Source: Solimonas_A sp052035235 (GTDB lineage: Bacteria > Pseudomonadota > Gammaproteobacteria > Nevskiales > Nevskiaceae). Taken from it: a stretch of 64,000 bases of DNA. The stretch lies in NCBI GenBank assembly GCA_052035235.1, contig JBPOHT010000043.1:1-64000 (forward strand), read 5' to 3'. The translations under genes and the position numbers were made by a program. Under the pieces are notes generated by a model. It did not search any database. It saw only the letters and a program-made list of their open reading frames with translations, and had not been told where the DNA came from. Shown here piece after piece: positions 35,482 to 46,495 of this stretch; within the stretch, counting starts at the first letter, position 1; each line of letters starts with the position of its first letter.

Positions 35482-35657
35482 TCCCTCTCCCGCCAGCGGG
35501 AGAGGGAGGAAAAGCGGGAATGCCGTCCATGGCGGGGCGGCAGCTACCTGATTGATCCCCGGCCCGGCCATCCATGGCCGGGCGTTCGGCAATGCAGGCA
35601 ATGCCATTCAGGCATTGCCAAAGCGCATTACCTCTCCCGCCAGCGGGAGAGGGAGAA
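35482..35657. repeat. Two CTCTCCCGCCAGCGGGAGAG hairpins around a CATCCATG palindrome
   Basis: CCCTCTCCCGC-CA-GCGGGAGAGGG (35483-35510) and ACCTCTCCCGC-CA-GCGGGAGAGG (35630-35655) flank CCCGGCCATCCATGGCCGGG (35563-35582) and a GGCAATGC...GCATTGCC stem. Fills the gap between the patatin and kinase genes; no gene seen. Confidence 0.85.
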
Positions 35658-35674
35658 AAATGCGGGGTGCCGAC

Positions 35675-37006
35675 TCAAGGCAGGATGAAATCCAGCGCCA
35701 GGTCCGACTTCGGCAGCAGTTGCGAGGCCTTCTCGGTGGTCGCGGTCAGCCGCAGGATCAGGTTCTCGCAGAAGATGCGGTAATAGCGCAGCTGGCATTC
35801 GTCCGACATGCGGTCGAGCAGCGCCGCGTTGACCTGCAGCACCAGCACGTCGGTAGCCGCCACCACGCTGGCGGTGCGCTGCACGGCGTACAGGAAGCCG
35901 ATCTCGCCGAAGCAGTCGCCCTTTTCCAGCAGCGCGATCATCTGGTCGTTCTTGCGCACCTCGGCGATGCCCATCAGCAGGATGTACAGCGCGTTGTCCG
36001 TCTCACCCTCGCGGATGATGGTGTCGCCGGCGCGGTAGCTGACGCTGGTGCTGGCGTCCATCAGCTCGGCCAGTTCGGGGCTGCGGAAGGCGCGGAAGAA
36101 CTGCAGGCGGCGCAGGGAGTCGTGGCTCATCTTCAGCGCCTTGCGGCGCGGTCCGCGGTCCTGCGACAGCGGGGCCAGGTCCTCGGCCAGCTTGCGGCCG
36201 CTGGCGTGGCGGGCGTCCGGGTCCTTGGCCAGCAGGCGGTTGACGATCTCGCAGAGCGGCTCGGGCAGGTCGTCGCGCTTGCCCTGCACCGGCGGCGCCG
36301 GCTCCCGCATGATCCGCTCGAACAGGGCCTGGGTGCTGCGCGCCATGAACGGCGGTTCGCCGGTCAGCAGCAGGTACATGACCATGCCCAGGGAGTAGAG
36401 GTCGCTGGCCGGGCTCAGTTCGCGGCCTTCGATCTGCTCGGGGGACATGAACAGCGGCGAGCCGCTGATGCCGCCGGAGCGGTCGGCGCCCAGCAGGGCG
36501 GCGATGCCGAAGTCCATGATCTTGGGCTGTCCGGCCTCGGTGACCATGATGTTGCCGGGCTTGATGTCCTTGTGCAGCACGCCCTGGCGGTGCACGTAGT
36601 CCAGCGCCAGGGCGCACTTGAGCATCAGGTCGGCCACCCGCTCGGTGCGGGGGCGGGGGGCGTCGCGCTGGCAGGGGCGCTTGAGCGTTTCGCCGGCCAC
36701 GAACTCCATGACCAGGTAGTTCAGCGGCCCGTCCGTGCCGGCGTCGAACAGGGTGACGATGCCGGGGTGGTGCAGGCGCCCGGCGGCCCGGGCCTCGGCG
36801 AAGAAGGCCTTCTGCAGCTCCTCCGCGGCGCCGTCCAGGCTTTCGGCCACCTTGATGGCGACCTCGCGCTGCACGAAGGGGTCGAAACCGCGGTAGACCC
36901 GGCCGTAGCTGCCCCGGCCCAGTTCGCCCCGGATTTCGTATTTTCCCAGCTGGCGCAGGGCGGTATCGCCGTCCTGCCGTGGTGCCCCGCCTGCCGCAAT
37001 GGCCAT
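35675..37006 (-). CDS. Serine/threonine protein kinase with C-terminal cyclic-nucleotide-binding domain
   Basis: 443 residues. Kinase domain about 20-280: Gly loop GELGRGSYGRVY, VAIK lysine, catalytic loop LHKDIKPGNIMV (HKD in place of HRD), DFG, and SPE in the activation segment. CAP-type cNMP-binding domain about 310-430, with phosphate-binding cassette FGEIGFLYAVQRTASV retaining the key Glu and Arg. No membrane segment, so cytoplasmic. Order is kinase first, binding domain last. GGGGG precedes the ATG; a GTG two codons earlier is possible. No partner phosphatase nearby; target unknown. Confidence 0.92.
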   Translation of the reverse strand: MAIAAGGAPRQDGDTALRQLGKYEIRGELGRGSYGRVYRGFDPFVQREVAIKVAESLDGAAEELQKAFFAEARAAGRLHHPGIVTLFDAGTDGPLNYLVMEFVAGETLKRPCQRDAPRPRTERVADLMLKCALALDYVHRQGVLHKDIKPGNIMVTEAGQPKIMDFGIAALLGADRSGGISGSPLFMSPEQIEGRELSPASDLYSLGMVMYLLLTGEPPFMARSTQALFERIMREPAPPVQGKRDDLPEPLCEIVNRLLAKDPDARHASGRKLAEDLAPLSQDRGPRRKALKMSHDSLRRLQFFRAFRSPELAELMDASTSVSYRAGDTIIREGETDNALYILLMGIAEVRKNDQMIALLEKGDCFGEIGFLYAVQRTASVVAATDVLVLQVNAALLDRMSDECQLRYYRIFCENLILRLTATTEKASQLLPKSDLALDFILP

Positions 37007-37131
37007 GCCCACCCCCTGTCCGGGCCATTATGGGCCAATAAATGTCCTCCGGCGGCCCCCTATTTGTGGCGGCAGGTCAACAGCTTGGCTAACATGACGC
37101 CCCTTTTTGTCCGCTGACCCGCGCAGGTCCC

Positions 37132-39756
<2,625 letters not shown>

Positions 39757-39779
39757 CCCACTCCAACACACGAAGAGTC

Positions 39780-41000
39780 ATGGCACTGATCGTTCAGAAG
39801 TACGGTGGCACCTCGATGGGCTCGGTCGAGCGTATCGAGCATGTCGCCAACAAGGTGGCGTCCTTCCGCAAGCAGGGGCATCAGGTGGTGGTCGTGGTGT
39901 CGGCGATGTCCGGCGAGACCGACCGCCTGCTCAAGCTGGCCAAGGCCATTGATCCCAAGGCCAGCCAGCGCGAGTTCGACCAGATCGCCGCGACCGGCGA
40001 GCAGGTGACGATCGGCCTGCTGGCCATCGCGCTGCAGAAGGCCGGCGTGCCGAGCCGTTCCTTCACGGGCTGGCAGGTGCCGATCCGCACCGACGGCGCG
40101 CACATGAAGGCGCGCATCCAGTCGATCGAGCCCGAGGCGCTGCTGGCGGCCTGCAATGCCGGCATCGTGCCGGTGGTGGCCGGCTTCCAGGGCATCACCG
40201 AGGACGGTAGCGTCAGCACGCTGGGCCGTGGCGGCTCCGACACCACCGGCGTGGCGCTGGCCGCCGCGCTGAAGGCCGACGAGTGCCAGATCTACACCGA
40301 CGTGGATGGCGTCTACACCACCGATCCGCGCGTCGAGCCCAAGGCCCGTCGCCTGGACAAGATCACCTTCGAGGAAATGCTGGAGATGGCGAGCCTCGGC
40401 TCCAAGGTCCTGCAGATCCGTTCCGTTGAATTCGCGGGCAAGTACAAGGTCCCGCTGCGCGTGCTGTCCACCTTCGTGGACGGCCCGGGCACCCTGATCA
40501 CGCTTGAGGACAACAGCATGGAAGACCCCCTGATCTCCGGTATCGCTTTCAGCCGGGACGAATCCCAGATCACCGTTACCGGCGTGCCGGACAAGCCCGG
40601 CGTGGCCGCGGCCATCCTCGGCCCGGTGGGCGACGCCAATGTCGAAGTCGACATGATCGTGCAGAACATCGGCGCCGACGGCAGCACCGACTTCACCTTC
40701 ACCGTGTCGCGCGGCGACCACGACAAGGCGCTGGAGATCATCAAGCGCGTGGCGGGTGAGCTGGGCGCCAAGGGCGTCGCTGGCGCGACCGACATCGTCA
40801 AGGTGTCGGTGGTGGGCGTGGGCATGCGCAGCCATGCCGGCATCGCCTCGCAGATGTTCAAGGCGCTGGCCGTGGCCGGCATCAACATCCGCATGATCTC
40901 CACCTCCGAGATCAAGATCTCCGTGGTGATCGACCAGGACTACCTGGAGCTCGCCGTGCGAACTCTTCACAAGGCTTTCGGTCTGGAAGATAAGAAGTAA
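39780..41000 (+). CDS. lysC: Aspartate kinase
   Basis: 406 residues, monofunctional aspartokinase that starts the Lys/Thr/Met pathway. KYGGTSMGSVERI at the start, STLGRGGSDTTGVALAAAL and YTDVDGVYTTDPR in the kinase domain, two ACT regulatory domains after about 260 (ITVTGVPDKPGVAAAILGP; VSVVGVGMRSHAGIASQMF). Feedback inhibition by lysine and/or threonine is the family norm. GAAGAG lies shortly before the ATG. Confidence 0.98.
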   Translation: MALIVQKYGGTSMGSVERIEHVANKVASFRKQGHQVVVVVSAMSGETDRLLKLAKAIDPKASQREFDQIAATGEQVTIGLLAIALQKAGVPSRSFTGWQVPIRTDGAHMKARIQSIEPEALLAACNAGIVPVVAGFQGITEDGSVSTLGRGGSDTTGVALAAALKADECQIYTDVDGVYTTDPRVEPKARRLDKITFEEMLEMASLGSKVLQIRSVEFAGKYKVPLRVLSTFVDGPGTLITLEDNSMEDPLISGIAFSRDESQITVTGVPDKPGVAAAILGPVGDANVEVDMIVQNIGADGSTDFTFTVSRGDHDKALEIIKRVAGELGAKGVAGATDIVKVSVVGVGMRSHAGIASQMFKALAVAGINIRMISTSEIKISVVIDQDYLELAVRTLHKAFGLEDKK

Positions 41001-41008
41001 GTGAATCC

Positions 41009-41047
41009 GGGCCCTGTTCAATGCCGTATGAGGATTGAACAGGGCCC
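41009..41047. promoter_or_regulatory. 14-bp perfect hairpin between lysC and csrA
   Basis: GGGCCCTGTTCAAT / ATTGAACAGGGCCC with an 11-nt loop, 8 bp after the lysC stop and without a U-tract. It could be an RNA 3'-end element for lysC or a regulator site for csrA. Confidence 0.6.
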
Positions 41048-41164
41048 AAACGGCAGGATAACGCCGCCAGAAGGCCTTATCCACAGGCGGCTGCGATTTT
41101 TTGGGGGCTACCGCGCCCCCGGCCGGCGCCCGAGACTGCTCGTACAGGACACGGAGAGAGCGGG

Positions 41165-41374
41165 ATGCTCATTTTGACCCGGCGCGTAGGCGAAACCGTT
41201 GTGATCGGCGAGGACATCGTCGTTACGGTTTTAGGTATCAAAGGCAACCAGGTGCGGATCGGCGTGCAGGCGCCGAAGAACGTCGCGGTGCATCGCGAGG
41301 AGCTCCTCAAGCGCATCAACGAGGGCGAAGCGGCTCCGCCGCACGCCGAGCGGCCCGCGCGCGTCGGTTCCTGA
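41165..41374 (+). CDS. csrA: Carbon storage regulator CsrA
   Basis: 69 residues, RNA-binding dimer that represses translation at GGA motifs. MLILTRRVGETVVIGEDIVVTVLGIKGNQVRIGV is the canonical fold, given here in pieces: RNA-contact residues in LTRRVGE and the later VHREEL are present. The C-terminal tail is a little longer than in E. coli (61 aa) and ends Pro/Ala/Arg-rich. GGAGAG upstream, itself a possible CsrA self-regulation site. Followed by tRNA genes as in other gammaproteobacteria. Confidence 0.98.
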   Translation: MLILTRRVGETVVIGEDIVVTVLGIKGNQVRIGVQAPKNVAVHREELLKRINEGEAAPPHAERPARVGS

Positions 41375-41381
41375 GGCTCGC

Positions 41382-41401
41382 ATCGCCCGCCCCCGGGCGA
41401 T
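41382..41401 (+). terminator. Weak terminator-like hairpin after csrA
   Basis: ATCGCCCG-CCCC-CGGGCGAT, 8-bp stem shortly after the csrA stop; the T-rich stretch TTTTTTCTTT begins 10 bp later, so termination may be partial. Confidence 0.5.
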
Positions 41402-41417
41402 TTCTGCCAGTTTTTTC

Positions 41418-41446
41418 TTTACCTTGGCTCCACGGGCCGTTAGAAT
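41418..41446 (+). promoter_or_regulatory. Promoter of the tRNA cluster
   Basis: TTTACC, 17-bp spacer, TAGAAT, then a GC-rich discriminator CCCGCCCC, 39 bp before the first tRNA. The GC-rich discriminator is typical of stringently controlled stable-RNA promoters. Confidence 0.6.
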
Positions 41447-41484
41447 CCCGCCCCTCTCGAGGATGAGAATCCTCGCTTCGTCAT

Positions 41485-41561
41485 GCGCCCGTAGCTCAGC
41501 TGGATAGAGCACTTGGCTACGAACTAAGGGGTCGGAGGTTCGAATCCTTCCGGGCGCACCA
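41485..41561 (+). tRNA. tRNA-Arg (anticodon ACG)
   Basis: 77 nt including the encoded CCA. Acceptor GCGCCCG/CGGGCGC, D-arm GCTC...GAGC, anticodon stem CTTGG/CTAAG with loop CTACGAA, T-arm GGAGG-TTCGAAT-CCTTC. Identical to the copy at 41919. Confidence 0.98.
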
Positions 41562-41590
41562 TTCGAAGCAAGAGAGAAAGCAGCAGTCCC

Positions 41591-41683
41591 GGACAGATGG
41601 CCGAGTGGACGAAGGCGCGCCCCTGCTAAGGGCGTATATGGTTTATAGCCGTATCGAGGGTTCGAATCCCTCTCTGTCCGCCA
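41591..41683 (+). tRNA. tRNA-Ser (anticodon GCT)
   Basis: 93 nt including CCA. Acceptor GGACAGA/TCTGTCC, anticodon stem CGCCC/GGGCG with loop CTGCTAA, a long variable arm as expected for tRNA-Ser, and T-loop TTCGAAT. Confidence 0.97.
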
Positions 41684-41918
41684 ATTGAAGTCCGGCGGGT
41701 CGTTGTGGGAACGGTGGCCTGATCGGGTGACGAAAGGGATTCGATCCCTCGATAGACAAACGATGGGTTCGACCGATCCGCGAAGCGGGTCGGCGTCGCT
41801 CCGCGAGGGGCAAGCGCCATAGGCGCGCAGCCATCCCTCTCTGGGCGAGGGTCGTCGGTGGTAACCGCCAGCTTCTTGGGGCGGGCTGTAGAGGATAGAT
41901 GCGGTAACAAGGTTTCAT

Positions 41919-41995
41919 GCGCCCGTAGCTCAGCTGGATAGAGCACTTGGCTACGAACTAAGGGGTCGGAGGTTCGAATCCTTCCGGGCGCACCA
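41919..41995 (+). tRNA. tRNA-Arg (anticodon ACG), second copy
   Basis: Same 77-nt sequence as the tRNA-Arg at 41485, in the same orientation; a terminator follows. The 235-bp spacer after tRNA-Ser holds only short hairpins and no recognisable gene. Confidence 0.98.
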
Positions 41996-42000
41996 TTGTT

Positions 42001-42042
42001 GGAAACAAAAAATCCCTCGCTAGCGAGGGCTTTTTTGTTTCC
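42001..42042 (+). terminator. Terminator of the tRNA cluster
   Basis: CCCTCGC-TA-GCGAGGG core followed by six T; the flanks GGAAACAAAAAA and TTTTTTGTTTCC are also complementary, so the whole 42-bp stretch is one nearly perfect palindrome and works in both directions. Confidence 0.93.
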
Positions 42043-42078
42043 AAAGGGACGTCCGAAGGATTCACTCCGACGGAGGTT

Positions 42079-42250
42079 GGACGGGCCATCCATGGCCCGT
42101 CCCCCTCGGCACTTTGCGCCGAGGGGCTACGCGGCCCTTGGCCGCTCGCTCAAATCGGCAATCCTGCCGATTTGTCGAATCCTCTCTTGGCTAGTCCATG
42201 GGCCTGCTTGTTTCCCTCTCCCGCTGGCGGGAGAGGGTAGGGTGAGGGTG
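42079..42250. repeat. Run of four intergenic palindromes
   Basis: GGACGGGCCATCCATGGCCCGTCC-type palindrome (42079-42102), CCCCTCGGC/GCCGAGGGG (42102-42127), AAATCGGCA/TGCCGATTT (42151-42172 area) and CCCTCTCCCGC-TG-GCGGGAGAGGG with GTAGGGTGAGGG (42213-42250). They occupy the 340-bp space between the tRNA terminator and the outer-membrane protein gene. Confidence 0.8.
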
Positions 42251-42338
42251 GAGGCCCGAGGTGGGAGCCCATTGCGGAACTGTTCCCACGGCCCTCGGTC
42301 CTTAGCTCAGGGCAAGGACGCCCGATGGAGAACAACAA

Positions 42339-43097
42339 ATGGATTTTTCAGGGATTCGCCGCGCCGGCTTGGCGTTGGCGCTGCTGCCGTGGGCCGCGCT
42401 GGCGGCGGACAACGAGGTGGGGGTCGGGTTCAGCCCTTCCAGCCTCAGTGACGGGTACAGCAGCTGGCAGGACATCCGGGCGCACTGGAAGCACCGCCTG
42501 GAGAAGGGCTCGGTGGAGCTGTCGCTGCTGCAGGCGCATCGTTTCGACGAGGACGACACCCAGGTCATGATCGGTGGCTCCTATCCCCTCAGCGAGGACT
42601 GGTCGATCAACGGCCAGGCGGGCTACACCCCCGATGCCAAGGTGCTGGCGGAGCAGACCTATGACATCGGCCTGAGCCGCTTCATCGGCGAGCAGTGGGC
42701 GGTCTCGGCGGCGGCCAACATGGCGACCTATCCCGGTGACAAGGTCTATGGCGGCGAGGTGTCGGTGGAGTGGATGCCCAAGCCCTTCCGTGTCACGGCC
42801 GGCTTGCTGTACGGCAGCCTGGAGGATGCGGGGCATGCCTGGTCGCAGCTGTTCCTGCTCGACTACGTCTATGGTGCGGACGACGAGGGCGCGATCGGCA
42901 TCGGCGTCATCACCGGTGAGCAGCCGGAACGCATCACGGCGGACCAGGTAGCGGTTTCGAATGCCGATGCGATATTCCTCGGCGGCTCGCACTGGGTGAC
43001 CCCTCGCTGGGGTTTCGACTACCGCTTCACCCAGTACCGCCGCGAGCTGTTCTATAACCGCCAGGAGCTCAGCCTGGGCGTGATGATGCGATTCTGA
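42339..43097 (+). CDS. YaiO-family outer membrane beta-barrel protein
   Basis: 252 residues. Signal peptide RRAGLALALLPWAALAA, then alternating amphipathic strands (VELSLLQAHRF, YDIGLSRFIGEQWAVSAAANM, GFDYRFTQYRRELFYNRQELSLGV) ending in Phe (MMRF), the usual outer-membrane assembly signal. GGAG lies 8 nt before the ATG. Family function is not established. A 15-bp perfect hairpin follows the stop. Confidence 0.83.
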   Translation: MDFSGIRRAGLALALLPWAALAADNEVGVGFSPSSLSDGYSSWQDIRAHWKHRLEKGSVELSLLQAHRFDEDDTQVMIGGSYPLSEDWSINGQAGYTPDAKVLAEQTYDIGLSRFIGEQWAVSAAANMATYPGDKVYGGEVSVEWMPKPFRVTAGLLYGSLEDAGHAWSQLFLLDYVYGADDEGAIGIGVITGEQPERITADQVAVSNADAIFLGGSHWVTPRWGFDYRFTQYRRELFYNRQELSLGVMMRF

Positions 43098-43103
43098 CGC
43101 CGT

Positions 43104-43140
43104 GGCCTGCGCGGGCCCCCTACGAGGGCCCGCGCAGGCC
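43104..43140 (+). terminator. Hairpin between the YaiO-like and SDR genes
   Basis: Perfect 15-bp stem GGCCTGCGCGGGCCC and complement with a 7-nt loop between two converging genes. There is no run of T, so it may block RNA decay as much as terminate. Confidence 0.6.
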
Positions 43141-43148
43141 TTGTCGGC

Positions 43149-43922
43149 TCAGAGGAACATGCCGCCGGATACCTCGATGCGCTGGGCGTTGATCCAGCCG
43201 CTTTCGGGCGCCAGCAACTGTGCAATGGCGCCGCCGATGTCGTCGGGCAGGCCGACGCGACCCAGGGCGGTCTGCGAGGCGACGAAGGCATTGAGCTGGG
43301 CGTTGTCGCGCACCGCGCCGCCGCCGAAATCGGTCTCGATGGCGCCGGGGGCGATGATGTTCACGGCGATGCCGCGCACGCCCAGTTCCTTGGCCTGGTA
43401 GCGGGTCAGCACTTCCATGGCGCCCTTCATCGCGGCATAGGCCGCATAGCCTGGCAGGGCGAAGCGCGCCAGGCCGCTGGAGACGTTGAGGATGCGGCCG
43501 CCGTCGCGGACCAGGGGCAGCAGCTTCTGCGTCAGGAAGAACGGGCCCTTGAAGTGGATCTTCACCAGCTCGTCGAACTGCGCCTCGGTGGTATCGGCGA
43601 AGCCGGCGTGGATGCCGATGCCGGCGTTGTTCAGCAGGTAGTCGAACTGCTGGCGCTGCCAGTGCTGGCGCAGGGCGGCGCGGACCTGTTCGGCGAACGC
43701 CGCGAAGCCGGCGCTGTCGGCCACGTCCAGCGGCAGGGCCACGGCGCGGCGGCCCAGGGCAGCGATCTCGGCGACCACGGCCTCGGCCTCCTCGCGGCGG
43801 CTGCGGTAGGTCAGGATCACGTCATTGCCCTTGGCGGCCAGGGCGAGGGCGGCGTTGCGGCCCAGGCCGCGGCTGCCGCCGGTGATCAGGGCGATGCGAG
43901 GGGAGTCGGGGGTGGTGCTCAT
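43149..43922 (-). CDS. Short-chain dehydrogenase/reductase
   Basis: 257 residues: cofactor motif TGGSRGLG, TYRSRR after beta-2 (suggesting NADP), NNAG, catalytic Ser in NVSSG, and Y-x3-K in GYAAYAAMKGA. CAGGAG lies 5-6 nt before the ATG. Divergent from a LysR gene with 124 bp between, so it is probably the LysR target. Confidence 0.92.
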   Translation of the reverse strand: MSTTPDSPRIALITGGSRGLGRNAALALAAKGNDVILTYRSRREEAEAVVAEIAALGRRAVALPLDVADSAGFAAFAEQVRAALRQHWQRQQFDYLLNNAGIGIHAGFADTTEAQFDELVKIHFKGPFFLTQKLLPLVRDGGRILNVSSGLARFALPGYAAYAAMKGAMEVLTRYQAKELGVRGIAVNIIAPGAIETDFGGGAVRDNAQLNAFVASQTALGRVGLPDDIGGAIAQLLAPESGWINAQRIEVSGGMFL

Positions 43923-44014
43923 GGGAATCTCCTGTGGGGGCCGGGAGGGCCCCGGATGGGAGATCACTTTATTGGGTGGGTAAAAAAGGATAAATTGCCA
44001 TGGAGTGATTTCTG

Positions 44015-44033
44015 TGTTCGCCTCAGGCGAACA
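44015..44033. promoter_or_regulatory. LysR-type operator palindrome
   Basis: TGTTCGCCTCAGGCGAACA, perfect 9-bp arms around one base and conforming to T-N11-A type LysR boxes. It is 13 bp before the LysR start and about 95 bp from the SDR start: right for autorepression and divergent activation. Confidence 0.65.
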
Positions 44034-44046
44034 ATAGGGGCTGACG

Positions 44047-44955
44047 ATGAACCGCCTGGATGCCATGCAGACTTTCGTGCGGGTGGCCGAACTGGGCAGC
44101 TTCACCCGCGCCGCGGAGGGGCTGGACCTGCCCAAGGCCAGCGTCTCCACCGCCGTCCAGCAACTGGAGGCGGCGCTGGGTACGCGCCTGCTGCACCGGA
44201 CCACCCGGCGCGTGGAGCTGACCCAGGATGGCCGTGCCTTCTACGAGCGCGCCAAGGACCTGCTGGACGACATGGACGAGCTGCAGGCGCTGTTCCATCG
44301 GGGCGCCCAGACCCTGCGGGGGCGCCTGCGGGTGGACATGCCCAGCGGGGTGGCGCGCAACTTCATCCTGCCGCGCCTGCCGCAGTTCCTGGAGGCGCAC
44401 CCGCAGCTGGAGCTGGAGCTGAGCAGCACCGACCGCCGGGTGGACCTGGTGCGCGAGGGTTTCGACTGCGTGCTGCGGGTGGGCACGCTGGGTGACAGCA
44501 GCCTCATCGCCCGGCCGCTGGGGGCCTTCCGCATCGCCAACGTTGCCAGCCCGGCCTACCTGCGGCGACATGGCGTGCCGCAGACCCTGGAGGACCTGGC
44601 CGGGCACCGCCTGATTCACTACGTGCCGACCCTGGGCGCCCGGCCGGACGGTTTCGAGGTCCGGGAAGGGCAGGGCTACCGCAGCCTGCCGATGGCCGGG
44701 GCGCTGACGGTGAACAACGCCGAGGCCTACCAGGGCGCCTGCCTGGCGGGGCTGGGCATCATCCAGGCGCCGGCGGTGGGGCTGCAGCACCTGCTGGCCG
44801 AAGGCGCCCTGGTAGAGGTGCTGCCGCAATACCGTGCCGAGCCCATGCCGGCGACCTTGCTCTATGCGCACCGGCGCAACCTGCCGCGGCGGGTGCAGGC
44901 CTTCATGTCATGGATGGCGGATACCCTGGCTCCCCATCTGGATCCGATAATGTGA
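44047..44955 (+). CDS. LysR-family transcriptional regulator
   Basis: 302 residues. N-terminal winged helix (MQTFVRVAELGSFTRAAEGL, PKASVSTAVQQLEAALGTRLL in pieces), linker helix and a type-2 periplasmic-binding-like effector domain (RGRLRVDMPSG onward). It is of the CrgA/AaeR-like group. Divergent from the SDR gene, with a palindromic operator in between. Confidence 0.94.
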   Translation: MNRLDAMQTFVRVAELGSFTRAAEGLDLPKASVSTAVQQLEAALGTRLLHRTTRRVELTQDGRAFYERAKDLLDDMDELQALFHRGAQTLRGRLRVDMPSGVARNFILPRLPQFLEAHPQLELELSSTDRRVDLVREGFDCVLRVGTLGDSSLIARPLGAFRIANVASPAYLRRHGVPQTLEDLAGHRLIHYVPTLGARPDGFEVREGQGYRSLPMAGALTVNNAEAYQGACLAGLGIIQAPAVGLQHLLAEGALVEVLPQYRAEPMPATLLYAHRRNLPRRVQAFMSWMADTLAPHLDPIM

Positions 44956-45101
44956 ACGGCCATTCGTCCACTTATCGTCCACAACTTCAATTGGGTTGGC
45001 TATGCTATTGACGGGGCTGCACAAATAATGAGAAACAAGCGCCTCATAAAAACAGATCATCACGAGACCGCGACACGGTCCGCACGACAACGAGGACTCA
45101 C

Positions 45102-46484
45102 ATGCGTTTGAGGAAGACACCCAGCGCGGGGGGAATTGCGCGGGCTGTCCTGGGGGCGTGGCTGGCGGTGGGCCTGCAGGGGACGGCTTCGGCGCAGGGA
45201 CAGACGGATCTGCTGGGGGTGTACAGCGATGCGCTGGAGCGCAATCCGCAGTACCGCGCGGACGCGGCGCAGTACCACGCGGCCCAGCAGCTCGTACCGG
45301 CGGCCTTCGGCAAGCTGTTGCCGCAGATCGGCCTGCGGGCGCGCTACGAACACATCTGGGAAAAGATCGACGGGCAGTATTACAACGTCCAGGGCTTCTC
45401 CTACAACGATGACTACGACCGCCACGGCTATGGCGGCGTGCTGCAGCAGGTGATCTTCAACGGCGCTACCTTTGCCGATCTCGACGCCGCCAAGCTGCGC
45501 GTCGCGCAGGCTGGCTTTGCGCTCGAGGCCCGGCAGGACGCGCTCGGCGTGGACGTGGTGGAGAGCTATTTCGCCGCGCTGGGTTCCGAAGAGGGCCTGC
45601 GCTACGCCAACGCCGAGGTCGAGACGCTGCGCCAGGAGTCCGAACAGGCCAGCGCGCGCGCCGATGCGGGCCTGGCGCTGGAAGCCGACAAGCAGGTGGC
45701 GCTGGCGGCCTACGAACTGGCCCTGGCCAGCCAGGCCGAGGCGAAGTCGCTGGTCGAGAGCACCAAGTTCCGTCTCGAGAGCCTCACCGGCAAGCGTTAC
45801 GGCGCGCTCAAGCTGCTGCCCACGGACGTGGCGCTGGAGCTGCCGCAGCCGATGGACGAAAACGCCTGGATCGAGCGCGCACGCACGCACAACGCCTTCG
45901 TGCTGGCGCGCACCGCCGGCCTGGAAGTGTCGCGCAAGGAGCTCACCAGTTCGAAGCGTGAGCGCTGGCCGCGGCTCAATGCCCAGGGCTCGGCGTTCTG
46001 GGACAACTACGGCGGTGGCGTGGTCGGCGAGCGTGACGAGGAAGAGCAGCGCGTCGGCCTGGTGCTGGACCTGCCGATCTACTCCGGTGGCCAGATCAGC
46101 GCCAAGATCGACGCCAACAAGGCCGGCGTAGTGGCGGCCGAGGCCCTGCTGGAGCAGGCTCGCGCCGAGGCCGTGCAGGCGACGCGCCAGGCCTATCTCA
46201 CCATCAGCACCGGCCTGCTCAAGGCGCAGGGCCTGAAGCGTGCCGTGGAGGCCGCCAATGCGGCAGAGCAGGCCACGCGCTCCGCCTATGAGGCCGGCAC
46301 CCGTACCAATGCGGACCTGCTGCAGGCCATCGGCACGCGCTACGACGCCGAGCGCAATTACGCCCTGATCCGCTACCGCATCCTGCATGCGAGCATCCAG
46401 CTGCGCGCCGCGTCCGGGACGCTGGTGACGGCGGACCTGATCGGCCTCAATCGCCTGCTGCAAGCCGGTGAGCTGACGCCCTGA
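45102..46484 (+). CDS. TolC-family outer membrane channel protein
   Basis: 460 residues. Signal peptide (AVLGAWLAVGLQGTASAQ), then two OEP repeats of long coiled helices (LLGVYSDALERNPQYRADAAQ at the start; LDLPIYSGGQISAKIDANKA in the second half). It is the outer-membrane exit duct of a tripartite exporter. GAGG precedes the ATG. It is 11 bp upstream of the fused membrane/adaptor gene, which supplies the HlyD-type partner, so the two should form one conduit. The region before it is unusually AT-rich for the window and should hold the operon promoter. Confidence 0.93.
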   Translation: MRLRKTPSAGGIARAVLGAWLAVGLQGTASAQGQTDLLGVYSDALERNPQYRADAAQYHAAQQLVPAAFGKLLPQIGLRARYEHIWEKIDGQYYNVQGFSYNDDYDRHGYGGVLQQVIFNGATFADLDAAKLRVAQAGFALEARQDALGVDVVESYFAALGSEEGLRYANAEVETLRQESEQASARADAGLALEADKQVALAAYELALASQAEAKSLVESTKFRLESLTGKRYGALKLLPTDVALELPQPMDENAWIERARTHNAFVLARTAGLEVSRKELTSSKRERWPRLNAQGSAFWDNYGGGVVGERDEEEQRVGLVLDLPIYSGGQISAKIDANKAGVVAAEALLEQARAEAVQATRQAYLTISTGLLKAQGLKRAVEAANAAEQATRSAYEAGTRTNADLLQAIGTRYDAERNYALIRYRILHASIQLRAASGTLVTADLIGLNRLLQAGELTP

Positions 46485-46495
46485 GGGAAGCGCCC

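Noticed and set aside
41231..41512. Minus-strand frame over csrA and tRNA-Arg
   Set aside because: Antisense of csrA and the tRNA; no independent support.
41684..41918. Possible extra or decayed tRNA in the spacer (GGGATTCGATCCC resembles a T-arm)
   Set aside because: No matching acceptor, D- or anticodon arm could be built around it.
41626..42093. 155-codon open frame on the minus strand across the tRNA genes
   Set aside because: It is the antisense of tRNA-Arg and tRNA-Ser (typical false products reading GRIRTSDPLVRSQ and GIRTLDTAI).
42325..42570. Alternative ATG 14 bp before the YaiO-like start, in another frame
   Set aside because: Product lacks a signal peptide and is Arg/Ser/Trp-rich; GGAG is correctly placed for 42339.
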